Source: a bacterium (lineage in GTDB: Bacteria; Zixibacteria; MSB-5A5; CAIYYT01). From it: DNA of 64,000 bases. Under the pieces are notes generated by a model that worked only from the letters and a program-made list of their open reading frames with translations, had not been told where the DNA came from and did not search any database. A program made the translations under genes and the position numbers. The stretch is from NCBI GenBank assembly GCA_016708315.1, contig JADJGC010000011.1:24282-88281 (forward strand), given 5' to 3'. Positions 26,609 to 35,227 of this stretch are shown piece after piece (position 1 is the stretch's first letter; each line of letters begins with the position of its first letter).

Positions 26609-27271
26609 ATGGAACAGACATTCACTGAAATCATAGGCATCTGGATTGCGGCGTTTTTGACGCTCGGAATCATTTCGTTCCTGTACAAGGACAATATCTT
26701 GTACAAGATCTGCGAGTCGATCTTTGTCGGTATCTCCGCGGGCTATTGGTTCATCACATATTTCTGGGACAACCTCTACCGCAAATTCTATCTGGGTGTA
26801 AATCCATCGGATCCGACTCAGGACCCGCACTATTGGCTCTGGGGCGGATTCATTCTTGGTATGATGATGCTGACCCGACTTCTTGGTAACAAGACAAGTT
26901 GGATAGCGCGCTGGCCTCTGGCGTTCATTGTTGGAGCCACGGCTGGCCTAAAGCTCATGGTGTATTTCACTACGGATGCCATGGCACAGATTTACTCGAG
27001 TGTGATCGAATTTACCGGCGCACTCTACGGCAACGACATTTGGGCAATCTGGGGCGCAATCGTACTTACTACCGGCACAGTCACCGGACTCATATATTTC
27101 TACTTCTCCAAAGAGCATCGCGGTTGGTTTGGCGGCGCTGCGAAGGTGGGCACCTGGTTCTTGATGATCACCTTCGGCGCGTCGTTTGGATACACGGTCA
27201 TGAGCCGTATGTCGCTGCTGATCGGCCGCGTCGATTTCTTGTTGGCTGACTGGTTGAAGTTGATAAAGTAG
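26609..27271 (+). CDS. Cassette 1 subunit D: six-helix membrane protein
   Basis: 220 residues, about six transmembrane helices. Strongest conserved stretches among copies are SFLYKDN near the N-terminus, a charged loop FSKEHRGWFGGAAKVG and the final ITFGASFGYTVMSR helix. The helices and loop charges suggest cytoplasmic positioning of the KEH loop. It lies 15 bases after C and five bases before the A gene of the next unit, so all three units may form one long transcript. Confidence 0.72.
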   Translation: MEQTFTEIIGIWIAAFLTLGIISFLYKDNILYKICESIFVGISAGYWFITYFWDNLYRKFYLGVNPSDPTQDPHYWLWGGFILGMMMLTRLLGNKTSWIARWPLAFIVGATAGLKLMVYFTTDAMAQIYSSVIEFTGALYGNDIWAIWGAIVLTTGTVTGLIYFYFSKEHRGWFGGAAKVGTWFLMITFGASFGYTVMSRMSLLIGRVDFLLADWLKLIK

Positions 27272-27276
27272 CAATC

Positions 27277-28538
27277 ATGTTTTTTAAACAGACTTTCTCA
27301 AGCCTGTCCCGCAAAAATTTCCTCACACTGTTAATAGCATTCTATCTCATTTGCATTCCAGCCATTTCAGTTGCCCAGGAATTACAGCCAGCCGATTCTA
27401 CTGTGTTACAGACGCCAATCGAGACTCCAATTCCCGATCTTGGTGACATCACAGTCACCGCACACGACGCACCTGACGACAATGGCGACAGAATAATCGT
27501 GCAATGGGCAGATCCTGGTTATCAGAACACTGAGGAGTTCACTTCATTCGAAATCTCAAGAAGTTTCTTTGGTTCTGACAGTTTTGCAGTCATAGGAAAC
27601 GCCGCCTTTGGAGATTCCTCGTTCATGGATGAAAAGGCTGCGACTGGTAACCAGTATTACTACAAGGTTTCAGCCGTGATTGGTGCTGAGCGCAAAGAAT
27701 CAACAGCGTCAGCTCCGGCTTTCTCTGTTGTCCAGTGGTTCAATTGGGGGAAGATATCCGTCGTCATCATCGGCTTGCTCGTCTGCAGCGCCGTTATCTA
27801 CTTTATCGAAACAGCCAAACGCGGGAAGAAGCTGTTCCTGCGCCGGATCGCCGGCCTTGAAGCAATCGACGAAGCCGTTGGTCGCGCCACCGAAATGGGG
27901 CGCCCGTTTTGTTCGTTGCCGGTACACAAGATATGGATGATGTCCAAACGTTGGCTGGTTTGACAATTCTTGGCCGCGTGTCGCGGACGATTGCCCAGTA
28001 TGATTCCCAGATCAATATGCCGTGCCGCTCGTCGCTCGTTATGACAGCCGGTCGCGAGATGATCAAAGAAGCCTATGCCATGGCCGGACGACCTGACGCC
28101 TACTCCGATGACATGGTGCACTACACTACCGACGAGCAGTTCGGTTTCGTCGCCGCAGTCAATGGCATCATGGTACGCGAGAAACCGGCGACCTGCTTCT
28201 ATCTCGGCGCATTCTTCGCCGAATCGCTGATTCTTGCCGAAACCGGAAATTCAATTGATGCAATTCAAATCGCCGGTACCGCGATGCCGGCGCAATTGCC
28301 GTTCTTTGTCGCGGCGTGCGACTATACACTTATTGGCGAAGAGCTTTTCGCGGCGTCGGCATATTTGTCGAATGAACCGAAGCAGTTAGGCTCGCTCAAG
28401 GGTCAGGACCTTGGCAAAGTCGTCGCCATGGCCGCCATTGTGATTGGCGTAGTCGCTGTCACGGCGAGTGAAGCGTGGCAGATAGACTCTATGACGTGGC
28501 TTGCAGACCTTTTGCACCGTATGTTCGCGATTAGTTAG
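27277..28538 (+). CDS. Cassette 2 subunit A (frameshifted)
   Basis: Same domain order as copy 1: signal peptide, FN3-like domain (NGDRIIVQWADPG, then GNQYYYKVSAV), a helix and the conserved domain (DEAVGRATEMGR, DMDDVQTLA, PFFVAACDYTLIGEELFAAS). The frame breaks at the T-run 27907-27910: the first part runs into a stop at 27963, and the rest continues in another frame to 28538. One added T would restore R-P-F-L-F-V-A-G, matching the other copies. I read it as one gene carrying a one-base deletion, probably a sequencing error; real inactivation cannot be excluded. Confidence 0.7.
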
Positions 28539-28545
28539 GGAATTG

Positions 28546-29220
28546 ATGCGAAGACAAGTACCACTTTTCATAATCATCTGTGTCGGCTGGGTGCTGTTGT
28601 TCTCAGTCTTCATTCCGCCGATGGAAAGCTGGGGAGAAGAAGCATCCCTCTTCTTCGACATCATCGCCGTATTCGCATTCTTCTTGGGCGGCGGCAATCT
28701 TATCCGCGTCCACATGATGAAGGTATCCCGCAAATCAGCAAGTTGGGGCTATTCCGTAGTTACCTTGGTTGGATTCTTAATGATGCTCTATGTCGGCTTG
28801 TTCAAGATCGGCAATCCAATTGGTATCGGCGGGTCCATTGATGCCAAGGGTTCCTGGTTTGAGTTGATGTTCACTTTTGTCATGTCACCGTTGCAGTCGA
28901 CGATGTATTCGCTGTTGGCGTTTTTCGTAGCGTCGGCATCATATCGCGCGTTTCGCGCCAAGAACACCGAAGCTACAATCTTGCTTTTGGCAGCATTCGT
29001 AATTCTGCTTGGGCGTACTCCGCTCGGAATGGTGATGACTGCCTGGATTCCTGAATCATTCTCGGTATTCCAGATTCCCAATATGGCGATCTGGATTATG
29101 AACTCGCCGAACCTCGCCGGACAACGTGCCATCATGATTGGCATTGCACTTGGTGTTATTTCGATGTCACTCCGGTTGCTGCTTGGTATCGAGCGCGGAT
29201 ACCTTGGGCAGGAGAAATGA
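28546..29220 (+). CDS. Cassette 2 subunit B: six-helix membrane protein
   Basis: 224 residues. The start is the ATG at 28546 (MRRQVPLFIII), aligned with the copy 1 start; an in-frame upstream start would overlap subunit A. It retains LQSTMYSLLAFFVASASYR and LLLGIERGYLG. The reading frame is intact. Its stop overlaps the start of subunit C by four bases (ATGA), implying translational coupling. Confidence 0.72.
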   Translation: MRRQVPLFIIICVGWVLLFSVFIPPMESWGEEASLFFDIIAVFAFFLGGGNLIRVHMMKVSRKSASWGYSVVTLVGFLMMLYVGLFKIGNPIGIGGSIDAKGSWFELMFTFVMSPLQSTMYSLLAFFVASASYRAFRAKNTEATILLLAAFVILLGRTPLGMVMTAWIPESFSVFQIPNMAIWIMNSPNLAGQRAIMIGIALGVISMSLRLLLGIERGYLGQEK

Positions 29221-30133
29221 ACGTGGGATTTGTTGTATCTGCCATAGTTGTCGGCGGCGGCCTGCTTTGGATATTTATCAGATCGTTGCGCGGCAAAGAT
29301 GTTGATCGACGCATCGTGTTTGGATTCGTCGGAATTACCGTTGCCTTGGCGGTGCTTTTTCAATTGAAATTCGGCGAAGTCGCTACTCCAATTGTCAAGA
29401 CGCTATTCGAGAAGATTGAGACTTTACCGCCCGGCTCCAAGATCGTCATTTCCTTTGACTTCGATCCGGCAATGGCCCCCGAAGTTCTCCCGATGGCAAA
29501 CTCGTTTACTCGCCACGCTCTGGCCAAAGGTCATCGAATCTACTTCTTCTCAATCTGGGCAACCGGCCAATCGCTCTTGCAAGTCACACTTCACGATATT
29601 GTCGAGAAGGAGTTTCCTGATGCTGTCTATGGCATCGACTACGTCAATATGGGCTACAAGGCCGGTAACGAAGGCGTACTCAACGTCATCATAACCGATA
29701 TCCGCAAAATGTATCCCGGTGATGTCAACGGTACTTCACTTGATTCAATACCTATGATGAAAGACGTCCACCCCTTGAAAGACATGGACCTGCTTTGTCA
29801 ATCGGTGGCGGCAAACCCGGTGTCAAAGAATGGGTGTTGTTCGCTGGAGATCGCGGCAACATCCCCACCGGTGGCGGTGCAGCGGCAGTTTCGACACCGT
29901 TGCTTTATCCTTACTACCCAAAGCAACTGGTCGGTCTGCTGGGTGGAACCAAAGGTGCCGCCGAGTATGAGGCTGAGCTTATCAAACGCCATCCGCGTTT
30001 TGCCAATATCAAGACACCGGCCCTTGACATGATGGGTCCGCAGACCATGGCGCACGTAGTCATAATCTCGTTCATTATTATTGGCAACGTGTCCTACTTC
30101 CGGTCGCGTAGGAAGAAGGCCGAGAATGGCTAA
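29217..30133 (+). CDS. Cassette 2 subunit C (frameshifted)
   Basis: It matches copy 1 from LPPGSKIVISFDFDP through IDYVNMGYKAGNE and, after a frame change, GGTKGAAEYEAE to a C-terminal helix (VVIISFIIIGNVSYF). The frame breaks at the T-run 29794-29796; one added T gives D-L-L-L-S-I-G-G-G and joins the halves. The N-terminus is shorter than copy 1, with two rather than three helices. Treated as one gene of about 305 codons with a probable sequencing error. Confidence 0.68.
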
Positions 30134-30941
30134 TTCAACCAAAGCAATGCGACTGATTATGGCCGTCGTCGGCCTGCTGTTCATCGTAAGTTGGATTCTG
30201 AAAACCCAGTATGGTGACTCAGGCAGCAGCTGGATGGACATTCGGCAGGGCTTCCTTGTAACCTTGGCGGCATTCCTTACGCTTTCGATCTATTCGTTCT
30301 TATACGGTGATAACCCGCTCTACCGTTTCGCCGAGCACTTGTTTGTTGGTGTCTCAGCCGCGTATTGGATGTGCCAAGGCTTCTGGAGCACAATCGTAGG
30401 CAACGTTATTCCGCGTACCAGTGAGACCTTGGCGGCATATTTCCAAGTCCCATTCAAAGAGTATTCGTGGCAGTACATTGTGCCGGTCATATTGGGAATT
30501 ATACTATTGATGAGACTTGTCCCGAAACTTAGCTGGATCTCCCGCTGGCCTCTGGCTTTTATCATTGGTACAACTGCCGGCTTGAATTTGCCGCGATACC
30601 TCCAGTCAGACTTCATCCAGCAGATGAACAACACCTTTATTCCGCTTTTACCCGATTGGCAGGGAATAGGGCATTTCTTCAGCTCGTTCTCTTTCTCGAT
30701 GGAAGGGCAGTTTGTTCAGATACTAACTAATGTCGTCATATTCGTTGGCGTTCTATCCGGACTGATCTATTTCTTCTTCTCCAAAGAGCACAAAGGCGCT
30801 TTCGGGGTAGCCTCGCGTCTTGGAATCTGGATATTAATGGTCACGTTCGGTGCATCGTTTGGTTATACCGTTATGGGAAGAATTTCTTTGTTAGTTGGAA
30901 GAATTAGCTTTTTGTTTCACGACTGGTTGAATATATTGTAA
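30126..30941 (+). CDS. Cassette 2 subunit D: membrane protein
   Basis: 271 residues from the ATG at 30126, overlapping the end of subunit C by eight bases. It is longer than copies 1 and 3 because of an extra N-terminal helix and a longer loop. Conserved parts are SFLYGDNPLYRFAEHLFVG, FFFSKEHKGAFG and VTFGASFGYTVMGR. Intact frame. Confidence 0.72.
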   Translation: MANSTKAMRLIMAVVGLLFIVSWILKTQYGDSGSSWMDIRQGFLVTLAAFLTLSIYSFLYGDNPLYRFAEHLFVGVSAAYWMCQGFWSTIVGNVIPRTSETLAAYFQVPFKEYSWQYIVPVILGIILLMRLVPKLSWISRWPLAFIIGTTAGLNLPRYLQSDFIQQMNNTFIPLLPDWQGIGHFFSSFSFSMEGQFVQILTNVVIFVGVLSGLIYFFFSKEHKGAFGVASRLGIWILMVTFGASFGYTVMGRISLLVGRISFLFHDWLNIL

Positions 30942-30947
30942 CACCTT

Positions 30948-32222
30948 ATGAATGACTTGAGACGAAACTTCACCAGCTTGAGATTCTTCAGAGTATTCAT
31001 CCTCGCATTATTGCTGTGTGCGTTTCAATCCGCTTTCACCCAAGTAGATTCAACTCAGAATCAAAATCCGCTGACTCAGGAAAGTTCGTCGACGACACCC
31101 CTTCCGGCACCAGTGTCCAATATTGTACTTGTGGACACGCCAAATGATGATGGCCATTCGATTACTGTGAGCTGGGACCTATCTGCCGACGATGTACCGG
31201 GATCCGACCGAGTGATGTACTACGAGATTTATCGAGGCGGCTCCCGCGATGAGCAAGATTCGACTTGGGTTCTACGCGGCACGGCGCTCAAAGGAGTGCA
31301 GCAGTACGAGGATCGGGGTGGGCGCGACCCAAAGAAAATGGATCGGTTCTTCCCGAAGGATAAGGACTTCTACTATAAAGTGGTCGTTGCATCGTTTGAT
31401 GCCAAATCGGTTGCCAGCATTGCCGGGCCGATTCGCGCGGAAGATGATTGGTTTAATCGTACGCGTATTCCAACACTTGTCTTTACAATTATATTTTTCG
31501 TCTTGACCTTATATTTCATTAATATTGCCAAGAAAGGCATCCACCTCTATGTCAGACCGTTGGCAGGCATTGAAGCCATCGACGAAGCCATAGGACGTGC
31601 CACAGAAATGGGGAGACCCATTCTTTATGTGCTTGGTTTGGGAACAGCATCAGATATAGCGACTATAGCTTCGTTTACTATTCTCGGTCGTGTAGCGCGC
31701 CGTGTGGCAGAATATCAGACTTCTATGATAGTGCCATGCTACGATCCGATCGTTATGACTGTCGCCCAAGAAACGGTAAAGACAGGTTACGCAGATGCTG
31801 CACGTCAAGATTCCTATGTCGAAGATTCAGTCTATTTCGTTACTCAATCACAATTCGCTTATGTCGCTGCGGTGAACGGCACAATGCTTCGTGAACGTCC
31901 GGCAACCAATCTCTACTTAGGCAAATTCTACGCAGAATCCTTGCTTCTCGCCGAGACTGGCGTGCTTGCAGGATCGATTCAGATTTCGGGAACTGACGAA
32001 ATCGCACAGCTGCCTTTCTTTGTGGTGGCGTGCGACTATACGTTGATTGGCGAAGAGCTTTACGCCGCCAGCGCCTATCTCGGTCGCGAGCCACTATTGC
32101 TCGGAACACTTAAAGCACAAGATTGGTTTAAGGGTTTGGTTATAATAGCAATTCTCGCTGGTTTGCTGACGCGAGTGCTAGGTCAGGCCGACATCATTCA
32201 CAGCTTTTTTAAGATTAGTTAG
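30948..32222 (+). CDS. Cassette 3 subunit A: FN3-domain membrane protein, DUF6754-like
   Basis: 424 residues and intact. Signal peptide, FN3-like domain (SITVSWDLSADD to FYYKVVVASF), helix near residue 175, conserved domain (DEAIGRATEMGRP, ILGRVARRVAE, PFFVVACDYTLIGEELYAAS) and terminal helix. Two differences from the other copies: the DMDDVQT segment is replaced by GTASDIAT, and the FN3 loop is longer. Such local divergence suggests the copies have taken on distinct partners. Confidence 0.76.
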   Translation: MNDLRRNFTSLRFFRVFILALLLCAFQSAFTQVDSTQNQNPLTQESSSTTPLPAPVSNIVLVDTPNDDGHSITVSWDLSADDVPGSDRVMYYEIYRGGSRDEQDSTWVLRGTALKGVQQYEDRGGRDPKKMDRFFPKDKDFYYKVVVASFDAKSVASIAGPIRAEDDWFNRTRIPTLVFTIIFFVLTLYFINIAKKGIHLYVRPLAGIEAIDEAIGRATEMGRPILYVLGLGTASDIATIASFTILGRVARRVAEYQTSMIVPCYDPIVMTVAQETVKTGYADAARQDSYVEDSVYFVTQSQFAYVAAVNGTMLRERPATNLYLGKFYAESLLLAETGVLAGSIQISGTDEIAQLPFFVVACDYTLIGEELYAASAYLGREPLLLGTLKAQDWFKGLVIIAILAGLLTRVLGQADIIHSFFKIS

Positions 32223-32236
32223 CAGGAGATAGTTTC

Positions 32237-32861
32237 TTGAAGCGCCAACTTCCGCTGTTATTAGTTTTCGTGTCGGGAATGCTGATGGTGGTTCAGTATT
32301 TTGTACCGTCCGAAATCTCGAACGCGACCTATGAATACCTAATCGACTGGACAGTCATTATTGGCATTTTTGCTCTTGCGCTCGGAATCTGGTCCCTGAT
32401 CAAGGTCAGTGTTGAGAAGGTTCGCCGCAAAAAGTCACGATTCCCTATATACTTATGTTTCGCTAGCTGGACTCGCCGTAATGATTATTCTTGGCTTGAC
32501 TCCGTCTGGCGCTGGACTCGAAGACTACACCTTCAGTCACTTGTTTCGCTACACGATGATTCCGATCCAGTCGACAATGTTCAGCTTGCTGGCGTTCTTT
32601 ATTGCGTCTGCTGCGTATCGTGCATTCAGAGCCCGTTCGGTGATATCGGCGGTGCTGTTAATCGCCGCATTGGTAATGATGCTCCGCGTAATTCCGCTTG
32701 GTCCGCTATCGGTTTACATAAATGACACGTCAAATTGGTTATTGTTGGTTCCGAATCTGGCAGCCAAACGACCAATTATAATCGGCGTTGGTTTGGGAAT
32801 GGTTGCTACTGCCCTCAAGGTCGTTCTCGGCATCGAACGGGCATACCTGGGGAAGGATTAA
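32237..32861 (+). CDS. Cassette 3 subunit B (frameshifted)
   Basis: TTG start with AGGAG upstream. The first part (RQLPLLLVFVSGMLMVVQYF to EKVRRK) and the second part (IQSTMFSLLAFFIASAAYRAF to VLGIERAYLG) lie in different frames. Removing one A from the run 32429-32433 restores a continuous protein of about 207 residues that parallels copies 1 and 2. Read as one gene with a one-base insertion. Confidence 0.68.
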
Positions 32862-32871
32862 GGAAGTCGCA

Positions 32872-33724
32872 GTGACACTTTACGAACGCCTATTACTTCT
32901 TGATCGTCGCTGGATATTCTTGGTACTGGCGATCGATCATTGCGGGCACTTTTGTTCCTATGATTATTCCAACGACGCCCGCATCCGAAGTCCAAGTGAT
33001 TTACGACTACTTGGAATCTTGAAAGAAGGTGACTGTATCCTCGTCGCCATGGACTACGATCCGAACGCCATGGCTGAGCTTCACCCTGTCGCATATTCCG
33101 TCCTTGAGCAAGCTTTGCAAGAAAAGCTCAAAGTCATTACTCTGCACGCTTTCGCAAAATGGTGCCGGTATGGTCGATGAAGCACTAGAGGGCGTGATAG
33201 ACTCGACTAAAATGTACTGGGGTATTGAGCCAAAGTATGGCGAGGACTATGTCTTCCTTGGGTATAGGCCGTACTATGCACTAGTCATCCTCGGTATGGG
33301 ACAGAATTTCCGCGTCAATTTTTCATCCGATTACCACAATACTCCGATTGATTCGATTCCAATGATGAAGGGCATGCAAAATTATGATGATGTCAAATGC
33401 GTGATCAGCATCTCCGGTGGCAACGTTGCTGATGCTTGGGTCGCAAATGCCAATGGTCGATACAATGTCAAAGTTGCCTTGGCTACTACTGGTGTTATGG
33501 CCGCCGACTATTACCCTTACTATCAATCCGAGCAGATATTTGGCATCATCGGTGGTCTGAAAGGCGCGGCGGAGTACGAATATCTCGCGAATAATCCCGG
33601 CCCAGCGATTGAAGGAATGAAAGTTCAAATATTTGCTCATATCGTCATTATTGCATTCATCGTTCTCGGCAATATTGGTTTCTTTATGGACCGTCGTGCC
33701 AAGAAGAAAGCAGGCAAGATCTAA
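32872..33724 (+). CDS. Cassette 3 subunit C (three frameshifts)
   Basis: GTG start at 32872 with AAGGAAG upstream. The protein must be read in three steps: an N-terminal helix start (DRRWIFLV), then another frame from about 32929 (IIAGTFVPMIIP, EVQVIYDYLES), back at about 33018 (LKEGDCILVAMDYDP), and another change near 33150 (SQNGAGMVDEA to the end). The changes fit an extra G, a missing T and an extra T, each in a short run. The recovered order matches copy 1 throughout, including GLKGAAEYEY. The many breaks point to poor base calls here rather than a dead gene. Confidence 0.65.
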
Positions 33725-34380
33725 TGGAAACGACTTGGCTGACCATTGGCGCTCTTCTTACGGTGTTTACTTTCTCGTTTCTGTATAAGGACAATCCGTT
33801 CTACAAATTTGCTGAGCACCTTGTTGTTGGTGTGTCGGCTGGCTATTTCGTGGTTCTGCTTATTCGTACCAACTTGGTTCCGATCATCAGCCAGAAGTTG
33901 TTTGTCGCAGACCGTAACTGGGAACTTGACCAGTGGTGGTATTTCATTCCGCTTATTCTTGGCCTAATGATGTGGACTCGCTTCTCGAAGAAGCTTGCTT
34001 GGATCAGTCGCTATCCACTGGCGCTCTATATCGGTATCGCATCTGGACTAACGATTCCATTGGAGCTCAAGAACCGGGTCGTGGAGCAACTTGAAGCGAC
34101 CGTACTCAAATTCAAGTTTGATATGTCAATTCAGGACTTCCTTGGCGTGCCACAGGGCGCTTGGGATATCGTAGTGGTGATTGGCGTAATCAGTTGCCTG
34201 ATTTACTTCTTCTTCTCGAAAGAGCACAAGGGTTGGTTTGGCGGCAGCGCAAAAGTCGGCATTTACACACTCATGATCGCATTCGGTGCCTCTTTCGGAT
34301 ATACGGTCATGGCGCGCATATCTCTCTTCATTCAGCGTATCCAGTACTTGCGCGACTGGATCTCAGCAATCTCTTCTTAA
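33724..34380 (+). CDS. Cassette 3 subunit D: six-helix membrane protein
   Basis: 218 residues, intact. SFLYKDNPFYKFAEHLVVG, FFFSKEHKGWFGGSAKVG and IAFGASFGYTVMAR match the other copies closely. Its first base is the last base of the subunit C stop codon, so the two are translationally coupled. It closes the triple array. Confidence 0.72.
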   Translation: METTWLTIGALLTVFTFSFLYKDNPFYKFAEHLVVGVSAGYFVVLLIRTNLVPIISQKLFVADRNWELDQWWYFIPLILGLMMWTRFSKKLAWISRYPLALYIGIASGLTIPLELKNRVVEQLEATVLKFKFDMSIQDFLGVPQGAWDIVVVIGVISCLIYFFFSKEHKGWFGGSAKVGIYTLMIAFGASFGYTVMARISLFIQRIQYLRDWISAISS

Positions 34381-34643
34381 ATTCGCTTTCAGAAATTAGC
34401 AAACTCTGACTTTCCCTTTGTTTCCGGTTTCGATTACGGAACCTATTATCGTTCAATGCGTAAGAAGTTACAGAGAAACGGCAATAGGGTGCTGATTCCA
34501 TGTATTTCCTTTGATATTGCCGGGTAATTGTGATCGCTCACACGCCGATAAAAATTTAGAGTTTCGGAGATCTTTATCGATTATAGGGTTACGGTCATCA
34601 TTGAAAAATCATCATAAAACTTTAATAATCACAAAAAAAGTTC
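34381..34643. other. Noncoding gap after the cassette array
   Basis: AT-rich DNA with no supported gene, no strong hairpin followed by a T-run, and no riboswitch that I can recognise. It separates the cassette array from the promoter at 34644. Confidence 0.5.
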
Positions 34644-34672
34644 TTGACAGCATAAGTTATAGGTACTAAATT
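34644..34672 (+). promoter_or_regulatory. Sigma70-type promoter for the small basic protein
   Basis: A perfect TTGACA (34644-34649) is followed after 17 bases by TAAATT (34667-34672). The start codon is at 34767, giving a leader of about 88 bases. Confidence 0.65.
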
Positions 34673-34766
34673 AGTTGCATCAGTACCGTTTGAGAGCCCG
34701 CGAAAATCAAGGGTTTTTTCATTTTTAGGTTGTGTCATTGTAACCTTCAGGCCATGGAAGGCGGGG

Positions 34767-35090
34767 ATGGCAAAAATTACACTAACGAAAACCAGGCGTC
34801 GGCGCAAGGATCCGGTCTCTCCTGAAGAGGCCAAGCGCAGACGGCAGGAGTACCAGCGCCAGTATTACTTGGCTCATCGCGAAAAAGCCAAGGAATATCA
34901 GCGTCAGTACAACCTGCTTCACAAGAAGAAACAGCGTGTTCCGGGTGCCAAAGGGCGCAATGCCATGGAATTTCGGCGTGACTCGGTCAAAGTGACCTAC
35001 AACACGCACGATATCATGCATTCTCCGGCTGAGAAAACGCTGAAAATGCTCCAAAAGATTATTTCCGGCGAGAAGATGTTCACAATGTAG
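34767..35090 (+). CDS. Small highly basic protein with internal repeat
   Basis: 107 residues. The N-terminal two-thirds is dominated by Arg, Lys, Gln and Tyr, with a duplicated unit (EYQRQYYLAHREKAK, then EYQRQYNLLHKKK), and likely forms one long charged helix. The last third is more ordinary (VTYNTHDIMHSP). No family is recognised. It has its own strong promoter and a strong terminator, so it is expressed as a single gene. The charge suggests nucleic-acid binding or ribosome association, which is inference. Confidence 0.65.
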   Translation: MAKITLTKTRRRRKDPVSPEEAKRRRQEYQRQYYLAHREKAKEYQRQYNLLHKKKQRVPGAKGRNAMEFRRDSVKVTYNTHDIMHSPAEKTLKMLQKIISGEKMFTM

Positions 35091-35118
35091 TCTCGCCAAC
35101 GGTGCCGCCAACGACGAG

Positions 35119-35167
35119 GTGCTGCAGTAAGTCTCTTTTTTAGAAATTTACTGCAGCACTTTTGTTT
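35119..35167 (+). terminator. Rho-independent terminator after the basic-protein gene
   Basis: A 12-bp stem (GTGCTGCAGTAA at 35119-35130 with its complement at 35148-35159) is followed by TTTTGTTTTT. Confidence 0.88.
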
Positions 35168-35227
35168 TTGGTCTAAAAACACTATATTGCGCCAGTTTGA
35201 ATTTAACCGAAGGAATGGGATTGTGCG

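Larger units (their letters stand above)
23688..34380 (+). repeat. Three tandem copies of a four-gene membrane-protein cassette (A-B-C-D)
   Basis: Units span 23688-27271, 27277-30941 and 30948-34380, each about 3.4-3.7 kb with the same gene order and strand. The spacers between units are five and six bases. Protein motifs are conserved across copies, but the copies differ at many positions, so the duplication is not recent. No terminator is seen between units. Confidence 0.85.

Noticed and set aside
27277..33724. Cassettes 2 and 3 considered as decaying pseudogene copies
   Set aside because: Breaks are only single-base run-length changes, all motifs are preserved on both sides, and the same error type hits ppdK nearby.
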